DNA from: Kappaphycus alvarezii | Taxonomy: Eukaryota; Rhodophyta; Florideophyceae; Gigartinales; Solieriaceae | Direction: 5' to 3' | Length of the DNA stretch: 64,000 bases | NCBI GenBank assembly: GCA_002205965.3 | Contig: NADL03000498.1 | Span: 124,001 to 188,000 of the forward strand | Part shown: positions 43,715-54,667 of the stretch, piece by piece | Layout of the letters: each line of letters begins with the position of its first letter | Position numbering within the stretch: position 1 is the stretch's first letter | Notes under the pieces: model-generated | What the model saw: the letters and a program-made list of their open reading frames with translations, nothing else | Told to the model about the DNA's origin: nothing | Databases searched by the model: none | Program-made: the position numbers and the translations under genes

Positions 43715-46235
43715 GTACAGTGAATGAATTTGGGCACGGTGAGCTCTTCCCCGGCCACAGCAGCCCTTCTCCAGGCCCTTCCCGGGCTACAGCAGCCCTT
43801 CTCCAAGTCGATCCCCCACTCTCCCCCAGCGAAGCTACCTTTCAATCTTTGGCTTCACTTCATCCCTCGCCCCCCATTCCAATCACTCCCATGCCCCCTC
43901 ACGGTTTGCCTCCGGCGCTGAAGTTCTCGGTCTCGGAAGTCCGCCGTGCCATTCACAGCCTGGATCCTTCAACCGCTCCGGGGGCCGATGGTCTATCCCC
44001 AGTGTTCCTGCGAATGCTGCTTCGCCCGGCAGGTGGGGTCACGCCCGGAAGGGATTGCCTACATGCCCTGACAAAGTTCCTCAACCTCTGTTTGAACGGC
44101 GATCTGCCGGCCGCGTGCCGCCCGTATTTCTGCAGAGGCCGTCTTACTGCGCTGCCGAAGCCAAACGGGGAATCCGTCCGATCGCGGTTGGGCTTTTCTA
44201 CCGACGCCTAATTTCTAGGCTCGCGGCACACAAAGCCACCCCGCTATCCGCTCCTACCTTCTGGCCCATCAGGTCGGGGTAGGCGTCAAGAACGGCACCG
44301 ATGCAATAATTCATTCTGCGCATCGTCTTTCCCAGAGATCCGAGTTCCACGATCACGTTTTGGTCCAAATCGATGCTCGCAACGCTTTCAATTGCATCTC
44401 CCACCAGCGCATTCTGGAAGCCGTACAGACACATGCCCCAGGCCTCGCACGGTGGGTACACTCTTGTTACGATGCTCCTACAGAGCTTGCTTTCGGAAAC
44501 TACTATGTCCGTAGTTCAGAGGGCACCCAGCAAGGTTATCCCCTCGGTCCCTTGCTCTTTGCCCTAGCTCTCCATCCCCTCTTGCTATCGTTACAGGAGA
44601 AGTTCTCACCTGCCCTGAACGCTTGGTACGCAGATGACGGTAACATTGTTCTTCCTCGGTCCCAAGCCGCTGCTGCCATCCGTTTCATCCAGCTTGAAGG
44701 AGGTCCACTAGGGTTCCAGCCCAACCTTGCCAAGACCCAAGTTTACGGCTTCTCCCCTTCCCACTCTCCTTTGGCACTTCCTTGCCCCTTTTCAACCCCC
44801 CCTGGTTTCATTGTGCTGGGATCCCCGATTGGCTCGGACGCTTTTGTTTCCCAATTTTTCTCTGGCCGTAAAAACGAAGTTGACCGCATCTTCCAATCCC
44901 TTCGAGACTTGGATGATGCTCAATTGGCTTTCCACTTACACCATTTCTGCGCGAACGCCTCCAATGTCATGCACTTGCTACGTACGCTTCCCTCCGCTCA
45001 ATCTGCGGTTCTCGCCGCTAGCTTCGATCAGAAGCAGAGGGAAGCGTTCCACCAATTGCAGCTGCCCTGTCCAGAGCGAGTCTGGCTCCAAGCCTCTCTC
45101 CCCTTCTCCATGGGCGGTCTAGGTCTCCTGCAAACCTCAGACATTACCGAGGCTGCATACGCAGCATCTGTAATTGATTCTTTTGGACTTATCTCCGACC
45201 TGCTTACTCTTTCCCAGGACCGCCACTTGGCAGAGATCCTTCGGTCTGCCATCTCGCTCTTATCCTCCGGCCACCCGCAGCTGTCTTTGTCGCTTACAGC
45301 TACGGCTCTTTTCGAGCATTGTTCATCGCCGGTCCCGGCGAAAGGCTCCAGTCTGCGATCACAACTGAACTCATACTATCGAAGTCCGATAGGTTGTTCT
45401 CGTCCGCGGCAGCCCACTTCCGAGCACGGCTCCTTTCAGTGCGCACATCATCCGCATCGTCTGTTTTCTCTTCGCTTCCTCACCCCCACCGCGGTACGTA
45501 CATGTCCTCTTCTGCGTGGAAAGTCGCTCTGGCTCTACGTCTTGGCATCGCGCTATTCCCTGGATCTACTCGCTGTCCGGTATGCTCCCGCCGCTCGGCC
45601 GATATCGCACCCGTCTTAGATCCAAGTGGTCTACACGCGTTGACCTGCAAATACGAAGACGGAATGACTCATCGTCATCACATCCTCCGCAACGTTCTTG
45701 CCCGCTACTGCAAGGAAGTTGGGATCGTCGTCCTCGTCGAACATCCGCTCATCTACCAGGTTCCCAACTCATCTTGGCATTCGGAGTCCCCCGTGCTACG
45801 AATGGACATTTATATACCTGCTGCATCGGTCTTTACAGTACCGATATCGCCGTCGACGTTACTGTTGCCCACCCCTCCGCACGCCGCCACATTTCGCCAT
45901 GTACGGTTACTGCAGGCGATGCCGCAATATTAGCAGAGCGCGAGAAACGTCGTCATTACGGCACTTACTGCAACCAAAACGATATCCTCCTCTCCCCCGT
46001 CGGAGTTGATATCTATGGCGCCTTGGGCGACGACGGCAAGGGTTTTTTTCCGCCGCCTTGCTTCCTTCTCTGCTTCCCGTCGCGGTTCCTCCCCTCAACA
46101 GGAGCTCTGCGACTTCGTTACCCGTTTTGCATTTAGTCTCCAAATCATGCAGGCGCAACAGGTTTCTACCCGCCGCCCGCATCCGTAGTTAATTTATGAA
46201 TACCCTCCGCACGCCTCTGTGCGACATTGTACAAC
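43715..46235 (+). mobile_element. LINE B3, R2-like, 5'-truncated
   Basis: The longest LINE B copy. RT begins near 43900 (STAPGADGLSPVFL, RLTALPKP). It continues in the 419-codon frame 44360-45619: IDARNAFN (motif A) at residue 4 on, GTQQGYPLGPLLFA (motif B), YADD at residues 90-93, then LGSPIGSDAFV and a long thumb region. The overlapping frame 45319-45933 holds the CCHC region (CPVCSRR...LHALTC, HRHHILRNVLARYC). The RLE core follows at 45800-45900 (MDIYIPAA, VDVTVAHPS across frames), and GVDIYGALGDDGKGFF near 46010. Frameshifts near 44210, 45480 and 45850 inactivate it. Its 3' tract is cut by gypsy G1 at 46236, which removes the AATAAAG end. Confidence 0.8.
44360..45619 (+). CDS. LINE B3 reverse transcriptase frame
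   Basis: 419 codons open. The catalytic Asp of motif A (QIDARNAF) and the YADD of motif C are intact. Motif B reads GTQQGYPLGP, with Tyr where sister families have Asp. The Met at 44360 is only the first Met of the open frame; the RT clearly starts upstream (from about 43900) in another frame. Downstream, PERVWLQASLPFSMGGLGL is a block typical of this LINE lineage. The last 100 codons drift out of frame relative to sister copies. Confidence 0.75.
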   Translation: MVQIDARNAFNCISHQRILEAVQTHAPGLARWVHSCYDAPTELAFGNYYVRSSEGTQQGYPLGPLLFALALHPLLLSLQEKFSPALNAWYADDGNIVLPRSQAAAAIRFIQLEGGPLGFQPNLAKTQVYGFSPSHSPLALPCPFSTPPGFIVLGSPIGSDAFVSQFFSGRKNEVDRIFQSLRDLDDAQLAFHLHHFCANASNVMHLLRTLPSAQSAVLAASFDQKQREAFHQLQLPCPERVWLQASLPFSMGGLGLLQTSDITEAAYAASVIDSFGLISDLLTLSQDRHLAEILRSAISLLSSGHPQLSLSLTATALFEHCSSPVPAKGSSLRSQLNSYYRSPIGCSRPRQPTSEHGSFQCAHHPHRLFSLRFLTPTAVRTCPLLRGKSLWLYVLASRYSLDLLAVRYAPAARPISHPS

Positions 46236-46658
46236 TGAAACAGAGAGGGAGGCAGTCGAAGCGCTGCTAAAGGAACAGTAGAGACGATGGTAGTGGGTTT
46301 CAGAAAGTTGGGGGCAAAGGATGTATGGAGTGTAACTATAAAAGGGGGGCTCATCTGGATTCTTGTGGGAATAGACAGCACGGTAGCCCTACTCTAGAAA
46401 TTCTATACTTTGTTAGCTCAGTAGAACTTACTACAAAGTAGAGATGTCACTACAGAATTGTACTATCTAGAATATAACTACGACATAAAACGATGACGTG
46501 GGGCTGCAAGTCAAATAAAAACATTGAAGGAAAATCAAATTTCTAAAATCATTCAAGACGGTACAGTTTCTCTGTTACACCACTGTGTAGTAGAAAATTG
46601 TTCGCTATCGCTATTCCAATTCTCTATTACAGAGTGGTGTAACAGAGACATTGTTGCA
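46236..46658 (-). repeat. G1 3' LTR
   Basis: TGAAACAGAG...CATTGTTGCA on +. It is inserted in the LINE B3 3' tract. Relative to 51995-52420 and 516-983, two internal segments (about 46335-46371 and about 46594-46636) are inverted. As a result its TATAAAA (46337-46343) faces + instead of -. Confidence 0.85.
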
Positions 46659-46775
46659 CTATTCCCTCCCCCGGACTATGGAAGTTCTCGTCAATGATAC
46701 TGAGGGAGTATATTATGTTTCCGAGTATACTCTTGGAAAGCATCCGTTACTACAGCACATCCATCTTCCGTAACA

Positions 46776-49700
46776 TCAACAAAAGTCCTTCGTTGGTTGC
46801 CACTCCGCCTCATGACGTGGCACTCCACGCATCAAAACCATGAACTTGTAACCGCGTCCAACTTTTTTGTGATCTAAGATAACCTCAACTTCCTGTTCTG
46901 GTCCACCAGGCAGTTCAAGCGGTACAGATGCAGAAGGAATGGGTAAAGCAGTGTCATCGGGCTGCTTCAAATGTGGTGTGGTGTGAATGATATGAATGAC
47001 TGGATGGATTCTAAAATGAGCAGGGAGATCCAGTCGAACAGCATTCTTACCAATTATCTCCTTCACCACAAATGGCCCATATCTGAGCGAACGAAGCTTT
47101 TTCGAATCCTGGGACCTAGAATAAACATCCGTAAACAACGAAAGATTGATCTATAACTTTGAGCCGAATTTATAATCTGGAACCTTGTATCACCTTGAAG
47201 CATATGCAGCTTGCCCAGCTTTTGCCACTTTGTAGGCAAATTGCGCATCCTCGAGAGAAACCTTGAGCTTGGCACGAAAGTCGTCCGAACTCTGAAGAGG
47301 TATGCTGCTGCTAGTCAAGAAGTCCAATGGCGATTTAGGTGTCCATCCCAAGTCCAACTCAAATGATGACATACAAAGATCATCGCTCACAGCCGAGTTG
47401 TATGCAAATTCCGCAGAAGGAAGCAGTTCATCCAAGTCATCCTGATGATACGAGCAATAGCAACGGAGATAGTTCTCGATCATCCTATTCATAATCTCGG
47501 AAGCGCCACCTGTTTTTGGGTGTCTACTTGTAGACATTCTTAATTTCACCCCACATAGATTCATCAGTGTCTTCTAAAAATTTGAAATGAACTTGCTGTC
47601 CGTAGCTGAAGTCACATCATCCGGCAACCCGTGGTTCTTGAAGATATTCGCGAAGAAGTCTCGGCAGTGTCATTAACAGTATCTTATGTTATAGATTTCA
47701 GAAAATAGACTCGACGAGTAGGTCGATCAACCCAAGTCGTGATCGCATCATGACCGCTCCTCGTCAGGGGTAGCCTCACAATGAAATCTGTAGCTAATTA
47801 TCCCTATCTGCGGTCCGGCAATTCCAGTGACATTGGATCAGTCATTTTTTTTTGATTAGGATCCTTATACTGCTGACACGTGAGACACCCTTCATAATCT
47901 TTTCGAACATCCCGATTCTTATGTTTCCAATGGAAGTTATCCAATCTAGATACTTTCTTTGCAAATTTAAATTGTCCACCAACTTTCGAATCGTGAGCAA
48001 TTTGCAAAATATCCGAAACTGACCTACCTGGTACGCACAACTTTCCATTGCAAGACAGCCTCGAACCATATTTTTGGAACATCGTCAGAATTCTTTCAAG
48101 TTTCTGCTTCTGAACCGTATCTTCAGGCCACTCTCCTTCCATGGATTTTACGACTGGACCAAAGAACTGGTCGTCATCATACAGAGGAATGATCTGATCA
48201 ACATCAAGGTAGGGAACTTTAACTTCATTCACTGAGACCTCACGAGCTCCTCTCGTCACGTGTGGAGCTCGGGATAATGCGTCTCCTAAAACGTGAATTC
48301 TTCCAGGCTTCAGTGTGATGGGAAAGATTCCGAAGTTAGCAAGAGTTTCCAACCAACGTGCTTATTTCCGAATCAGTTTCGGTTTTGTGAAGAAGCTCAT
48401 AAGCCCCTTGTTGCCTGTGAAAATATCAAATTCAGAACCTTCAAGATATTATCTGAATCTTCCCAGAAAATTAATCAAAGCCAAAAGCTCTCTTTCATTT
48501 GCAGTGTAGTCCGACTCAGTTGGGGAAAGCTTCTTTGAATAGAAAGAAATTACAAGATCCCTTCCATTCTCATCCAACTGTGTTAGAGTTCCACCGACAG
48601 CGAGCTGTGAAGCAACTACATGACCACGAAATGGCTTTTTCCAGTTAGGAGCGACTAAGATTGGAGCCAATTTCATCGCTTCCTTTAGCTTCTGGAAAGC
48701 TTCATCACAGGGTTGATCCCATTTCCCTATACCTCGACCTTTCTTTGTCAGATTTGTGAAAGGTGCAGCAATTGCAGAGAACTTCGGAATGAACCTACGG
48801 AAAAACTGTATTAGACCTAAGAAACTTCTCAACTCTGTTAGAGATTCAGGTTTCGGCCAAGTTTGTAAGACTTCGACCTTCTCAGGATTTACACGAATGC
48901 CGTTCTTCCGATTATTAAACCCAAAAACTCCAGCTCAGTCTGAAAGAAAGAGCATTTCTTCGGAGAGATGTACAACTTGTGATCCTTAAGTCTCTTTAAT
49001 ACAATTTCCAGATGTTCGTAATGTTCTTCCTCATTCTTACTGAATATAAGAAGATCATCCATATAGACAACCAAGAAGACATCGATGCAGTCATGGAAGA
49101 CCTGGTTCATCAAAGTTTGGAAAGTAGCATGAGCTTTGCAAAGTCCTATTGGCATAAAAAGATATTCAAATTGCCCATACTTTGTATTGAATGCAGTCTT
49201 TTCGACGTCCTCTGGATTCGCCCTTATCTGATGGAATCCCATTTTCAGATCGAGCTTGGTGAAAAATCTCGCATCTCCAAGTCGATCAAACATTTCATCA
49301 GAACGAGGGAGTGGAGCATTATTCTTTTTGGTGATCCGATTCAAGGCGCGACAATCGACAACACCTCTAAGTTTCCCACCCTTTCCTTTCACAAAGAAAA
49401 GTGGTGCTTCATACGGCGATTTACTGGACCTGACCTTCTCTCTCCTCAAAAGAGACTCAACGTACCCTTTTGCTGCCCTAAATTCGGATGGGGACAACTG
49501 GAATAAAGGTCGATGAGGTGCCTTTGCTCCTACCTCCACTTTGATCTCATGATCAGCCGATCGAATCGGAGGAAACCCTCTTGGCAGCTCATCATGAAAG
49601 ACCTCCTTAAAATTATCCAGTAATCTGCTCAGTCTTCCATCGAACTGTGAATCTGTCACTCCTCACATACTGTGAACTTAAAGTAACCGAAATACTTCGA

Positions 49701-50145
49701 AGTCACCCCCATGCCTCAGCATTCGTCTAAATTTCTTCACTCCCAAATTGGACACATCAACACGGTTTTCGTTATCTGAATCAATCACTGAAATGGAAGC
49801 AAGTATCACCATCACAATCCGTTTCCGATCGTTGACACGTGAATTGTGGGCAACATGCCACAGCATTTCCAACAGAACATCATACCTGGTTTGGGACACA
49901 GCCCAACTAGAAGTATATGTATGCTCGCCTAACGTAAAAGTTCCGTTTCAAATGATCTCAGATACTTCCTCAGTAACTCCCTTCTGTGAATAGCAAACAA
50001 CGACTCGTTCACGCCGAATCTCAAAAAAGTTCCTATTTCGCTTCAGGAACTCGGCTGAAACCACGTTTGTATTGCATCCATCGTTCTTTAATACTTTGAC
50101 TTCTATTTCATTCAGTCTACCTTCAATTACTAACAAAGTCTCCAC
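46776..50145 (-). pseudogene. G1 pol region
   Basis: The protease-like part (about 50145-49680) is weakly conserved. RT at 49659-48889 is the longest frame (256 codons) and contains GVVDCRALN, KLDLKMGFHQIR, YLFMPIGLC.A.ATFQ and YMDDLLIFS. RNase H shows SYDS-type TANERELLALI. Integrase shows the CLTCQQYKDPN zinc end, SRHPKTGGASEIMNRMIENYLR and FELDLGWTPKSPLDFL, then an IN C-terminal SH3-like fold and chromodomain tail. Such chromodomains steer integration to marked chromatin in related elements. Several breaks. Confidence 0.85.
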
Positions 50146-50509
50146 TGGTATAGGTCCATCAGTGGGGATGCTTTCATCATGACTAGACGTGATTCTATTA
50201 GATTCGGCTTCGGAGGTTCTCTACTTTTTCCTGTCCTCTGAGAATTTAGCTTCGGTGATGTCCACCACAGTTTCAGTCTGCTCATTCGGACACCTGTTCA
50301 CACTCCCTACTGGTCTCATCTGAGTGTTCAACAAGTCTAGTGGACCAACTAGTTTTCCGAGTCAAAGCCATTCAAACCATTACTGTGTCCTGCCTGTGTA
50401 TTGTTCGCCACTATGCGAGTACCACCCCTGTTACCTTTATTCCCGTTTCCTTTTCTTTGTTTCCAAGGTATAAATCCCACCTTATGGCACGGAAAGCATC
50501 AGTTCTCCA

Positions 50510-51151
50510 TCAAGTCTTTCTGACGATGCCCATCGTTTTTACGTTCCAGATTTCCGATCTCCATCGGCAAAGGACCTGAGGCATTTCGATTGGTATGAAA
50601 TGAAACTCTGCCAGAAAGAATCCTGCACCAGAGAATGCTGCATCAACGTTAAGAGCAATGGTAGTCGCAGATTCAAACTTGGATGGGTTCCCTTTACGAA
50701 CCTCCAAAAGAATGTGGGGTTTGAGGCCTCCACAGAACCGCGCCAATTTTTCCGACTCACTGATACCGGGAATATTGATAACCAAATTCCTGAACTCCGA
50801 GAGGTACGCTGCCACACTTGTTTTCTGGCGGATCTTGGTAAGCTTGTCGCGAGCTCGAATGAAACTGCTTTGGGAGACAAACTCTGCCTCAACCAGGAGT
50901 TTGAAAGTTTCCCATGTAGGCGGAACAGCATTCCCGGACACAACTGTATACCCCAGTTTGCGGCAGTTCCGGTCATGAATTTCGAAGCATAGTCGATAAG
51001 GATTCTGGGCACTGATGACTTCTTCACAGCCCATTTGAATATGTCTCCGGTGCTTCTCAAATGAATGCAACCATGACCGGACCATTAACGCATCTCGAGT
51101 CCCATCGAAAAACACAGGCTTATTTGGTTTGAAGAAAGACATATTCAGCAA
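50510..51151 (-). CDS. G1 gag frame
   Basis: 213 codons open. The region ARSWLHSF-like (MVRSWLHSFEKH), TWETFKLLVEAEFV, (R)DKLTKIRQKTSVAAYLSEFR and ARFCGGLKP matches the retrotransposon gag capsid domain. The zinc-knuckle end is not in this frame. The start is set by the first Met of the open frame, MLNMSFF. Confidence 0.75.
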   Translation of the reverse strand: MLNMSFFKPNKPVFFDGTRDALMVRSWLHSFEKHRRHIQMGCEEVISAQNPYRLCFEIHDRNCRKLGYTVVSGNAVPPTWETFKLLVEAEFVSQSSFIRARDKLTKIRQKTSVAAYLSEFRNLVINIPGISESEKLARFCGGLKPHILLEVRKGNPSKFESATTIALNVDAAFSGAGFFLAEFHFIPIEMPQVLCRWRSEIWNVKTMGIVRKT

Positions 51152-51994
51152 ATCTTTTACTTAAAGCCTTACCCCAACACCTGAACTTGAATACAAGCAC
51201 TTGAAGTTGAAATCTGCAAGTGATTCGTCCCTGGACGACGGGTTGGCTCCCTACCTACGGAGAGACTGACTCACCAGCAGCTTTGATCACACCTACACTC
51301 CGGTGTGACTCAGCACTCCGTTCGGGATATCCCCACCAGTCAACTTCGTAGACCGCGATCGGTGTCCTTACCGTATGGAAAGCCCCTCAAGCCGACTTTA
51401 AGCTAGCGAATAACCAAAGAATACCCGTTCTGAGCACGTACCCCTAGTCCGAGTCCAGTTCAGGTCAACCCTATGAAGCTTTACCTGAACTCGTGATCCA
51501 GTCGGTGCACCTAGTTAACAGCCAACAAGTGCAATAGGATTGTATAGGAATAATGTGAGGGGACCCTCAAACGGGGACTTAGTCAGAAGTACGGCTTTAC
51601 TAAGGCAACTTAGTTAAGCCTAACTGTCCGTTCTAAGTATTCTGAACAGGATCACGCAGCTTCGTGATGCCTGCACGCTACCTGAACAGAATACCTTAGA
51701 GAACGCAGACTATGCTGCACCCCCAATTTCCCGATTACCCAGTTCTCCAATTAGTAACCGCGACCTGCGTAGAACAATGGGGTTTAGAGTACCTGGCACT
51801 CCAGCCCACAGGTACACTCCTGTACTTGGCACTCCAACCCACAAGTACAGTATAAGGTATTGCTTACAGTAACAACTGTCAGCAAAATTTTTCCAAAATT
51901 CAATAACCCAAAAAAATATACGTGGAAAAAATCCTCGAACTAGAGCAAGACAAAAGCGAAAAAGCAGCGGAACCGGCGGAAGCGATGCTACCAG
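51152..51994 (-). promoter_or_regulatory. G1 leader and primer-binding site
   Basis: The LTR is followed on - by TGGTAGCATCGC (about 51982-51993), which fits a tRNA 3' end GCTACCA as in initiator-Met tRNAs. The 0.8-kb leader has no open frame of note. At 51789-51850 it holds two copies of a TACCTGGCACTCCA.CCCACA(G)GTAC unit, each nearly palindromic. Confidence 0.55.
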
Positions 51995-52420
51995 TGAAAC
52001 AGAAAGGGATGCAGCCGGGGCGCTGCTAAAGGAACAGCAGAGACGATTGTAGTGGGTTTCAGAAAGTTGGGGGCAAAGGGAGTATGGAGTGTACCTGGAT
52101 TCCTACAAGAATCCAGATGAGCCCCCCGTTTTATAGACAGTACGGTAGCGCTACTCTAGAAATTCTATACTTTGTTAGCTCAGTAGAACTTACTACAAAG
52201 TAGAGATGTTACTACAGAATTGTACTATCTAGAATATAACTACGACATAAAACGATGACGTTGGGCTGCAAGTCAAATAAAAACATTGAAGGAAAATCAA
52301 ATTTCTAAAATCATTCAAGACGGTACAGTTTCTCTGTTACACCACTGTGCAATAGAGAATTGGAATAACGACAGCAAACAAGTCTCTATTACACAGTCGC
52401 GTAACAGAGACATTGTTGCA
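51995..52420 (-). repeat. G1 5' LTR
   Basis: 426 bp. On - it begins TGCAACAATG and ends ...TCTGTTTCA. TATAAAA (rc at 52129-52135) faces the element. It contains a palindromic block with 19-bp arms (TCTCTGTTACACCACTGTG and its complement). Confidence 0.85.
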
Positions 52421-52773
52421 CGTTGCCTGTAGACTATTTGTTTAAAGATTACACTAGCATAGATAGTAGTACAGGCATGGTCAAAACAAGATGATGACAA
52501 GGGGAAAAATTATCCGCCACTCCAGAAACGCTGGACCAATTGGACCTCGACGGAGTTTGGCCAGAACTCTGGGACGTCACTCAAAATGAACTCCTGGGTG
52601 ACGCAGTTTGGTTATTCTTTGATTTGAATCCCTGGAAACCACTTAGCCAGGGGAAAAGGTTTGGGTGTTTTACTCTTGGAAGATATGTCAGGTCTATCCT
52701 ATGGTTTTCCAGACAACCGCAATCAACTCAAAAAGGGGATACCGACACAGTAATGGGGAAGGAACTACGTTCC

Positions 52774-54213
52774 CTAAAATGCTGCCTTCAGGCCAGCCAT
52801 CAAGCAGGTCGCATTGGACATGACGGCTGCTGCGGCGTGCCTTCGCACCAAAACCCCCCGAACCTTTCCGTACGCCTCCAGTGCCCTCACGGCCAAGTTC
52901 TTTGCCACGTCATTTAGCACTGCACATGCATCCGGGTGCCACCCTCCAAGAGTGGAGATTGGCACAGGCACGAGCCTACCTCTGGTGGAGGTCGCGAAAA
53001 AGGATTGATATCTCCTCTGCTTTGCATTTCGCGCCGCATTCAGAGAGGACATCGGGTTGAACGCCCTCACTCTCCTGTTGGAGGGAGCGAGAGGATTCAC
53101 GAAGGTAACATCAAAAAAGTCGGTCCTTCCGCCGCTTCCCATTGCCTGTATGTGTGGTCTCGAACGGTGGAGACCATGGCGTGGCTCTACGACAGGATGA
53201 AGAGCGGCGCTTGCCAGGTCTTTCGCAAGAATTTTTACCTGGCGATCATGTCGGTTGATCCTGTGGGCTCCATGCAAGCAGTGCATGAGATGATCGCCAT
53301 GTACATCGAGTGTGTCCTGGCAATTCCTTCTCGTGCATGGCGTTCCAGGGTGAAAAAGTGGGACTTGACAGTAGTATTGAAGATACACCGAGAATTCTCG
53401 AGGATCAATGCTTGTCTGTAGTCCGGGGCATGGGGACAATACACCCATTCCTTAGCTCCCGGGAGGGGCATAGACGCGCGAAACGCCTGCCTCCTCGAAT
53501 CCCCAAGAGGAATTCGTTCTTGCACTGCTTCATGGATTGCGTCCGTCAGCGTCTTTTGCGATGGTGTTTTTTGAGAACAAATTACACTGAACGGGATAAT
53601 CCTAGACGGCAGGCAAGAGGTCGACCACCTCCGATGGGCGTCTGCAGCTGCTTCGTATGTTCCCAGCTCCTTAGTAGGATTTGGGAGCAAAGTCTTGCAA
53701 AGCTTTCTGGATGATAAGCTTGAAGCCAAGAACGCCGCAGCCGCGATGTTCTTCGCGGAGGTGAGTCCGATCACAAGAGATGGTTTTTCTTGTCCTTGTG
53801 TGTGACCGGCAGCTGGAGTTCTCGGAATACTTCCGAATCCAGTACTCCCCCTGCTAATTTTCGAACACAGTCCTCCATCATCCTGTCGAACTCTTCCGCT
53901 CCTTCTCCGCTGCAAGACGGGGGCACTACCCGCAACAAATAGCCTACTTTGCAAACGCCAAAACAGTTACGCAGTAGCTGGAATGCCACTTGCCTATTTT
54001 CAAGGTCAGCAATGGTCTCGAGGAATGGTCTGAGAGATATGACATGGTTCGTAAAGGACTGTGTGGTGTATTCCCTAGTACCGACAGGGACGTTCAGGAC
54101 GGAAGTACCCTCGCTGTACTTTTGCTTAATCCCGTCTGGGTAGAGACTCTGTACTGACACTGGAGGGGCTGTGGGCCACCAGACGGTGCACTTCGGCAGC
54201 GACAAGTGCAGTC
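52774..54213 (-). pseudogene. LINE A2 thumb, CCHC and endonuclease
   Basis: 54213-53771 reads LHLSLPKCTVWWPTAP, LRPFLETIADLENRQVAFQLLRN and a C..VGYLLRVVPP block. 53860-53235 reads AKNIAAAAFLASS. The 53448-52774 frame holds TRRNCQDTLDVHGDHLMHC (CCHC), then R-P.., DFFDVTFVNPLAPSN (RLE core) and the C-terminal VLNDVAKNLAVRALEAYGKVRG. Frame changes near 53800 and 53440 break it. In this family the endonuclease nicks the target that primes reverse transcription. Confidence 0.7.
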
Positions 54214-54667
54214 TGATAGGGGTATATTGTCGGGAGAAGAGATATTCGGAACCAACTACCCCAAGAAGGAGGTGTTTCAAGCGACAAAAGTGCTACCGTG
54301 GTATAGTTGAACGTATAATTGAACCAACGAAAAGGAGTGGATAGGGAAGACAGTTTAATGGGCTACAAGCAAGTATGGAAGGGGCAGGGTCTACCACCTA
54401 TGCTTAGTGACTAGGGTAAAATAAATGCTTCTTGGGTCTGAAGTTGACTCTCAACTTCCTAACTATTTGGACTGAGTTTGAAGCTGCCTGCCAACTGGCT
54501 TGACCTCTCCATGAGGAAGCAGGTTACTCAGCTCATATAGACTTTTGGGTACCCCTAAAGTCCGAACAAAACTACAGAAGGTACCAGGAAACGCGCAGAA
54601 ACAATTAGTGCGGATGACATACTCTAATCAGAAGATACTTAAGAAACTAACAATCAATGAGGTCCTC

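Larger units (their letters stand above)
46236..52420 (-). mobile_element. Ty3/gypsy fossil G1 (chromodomain type) with LTR pair
   Basis: Read on -: 5' LTR 51995-52420, primer-binding site, a long leader (51152-51994), gag (51151-50510) and protease-like region (about 50145-49680). RT follows at 49659-48889 (KLDLKMGFHQI, VVYMDDLLIFS), then RNase H (about 48830-48360), integrase zinc and core (about 48350-47190), and integrase C-terminus with chromodomain-like end (47138-46776; GYKFMVLMRG, HEAEWQP). A purine tract (GGGGGAGGGAATAG) at 46659-46675 and the 3' LTR 46236-46658 complete it. The LTRs are almost identical in their collinear part but differ by two inverted segments. Flanks (ACAAC/CGTTG) do not match. 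Roughly ten breaks in the coding part. Confidence 0.9.
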
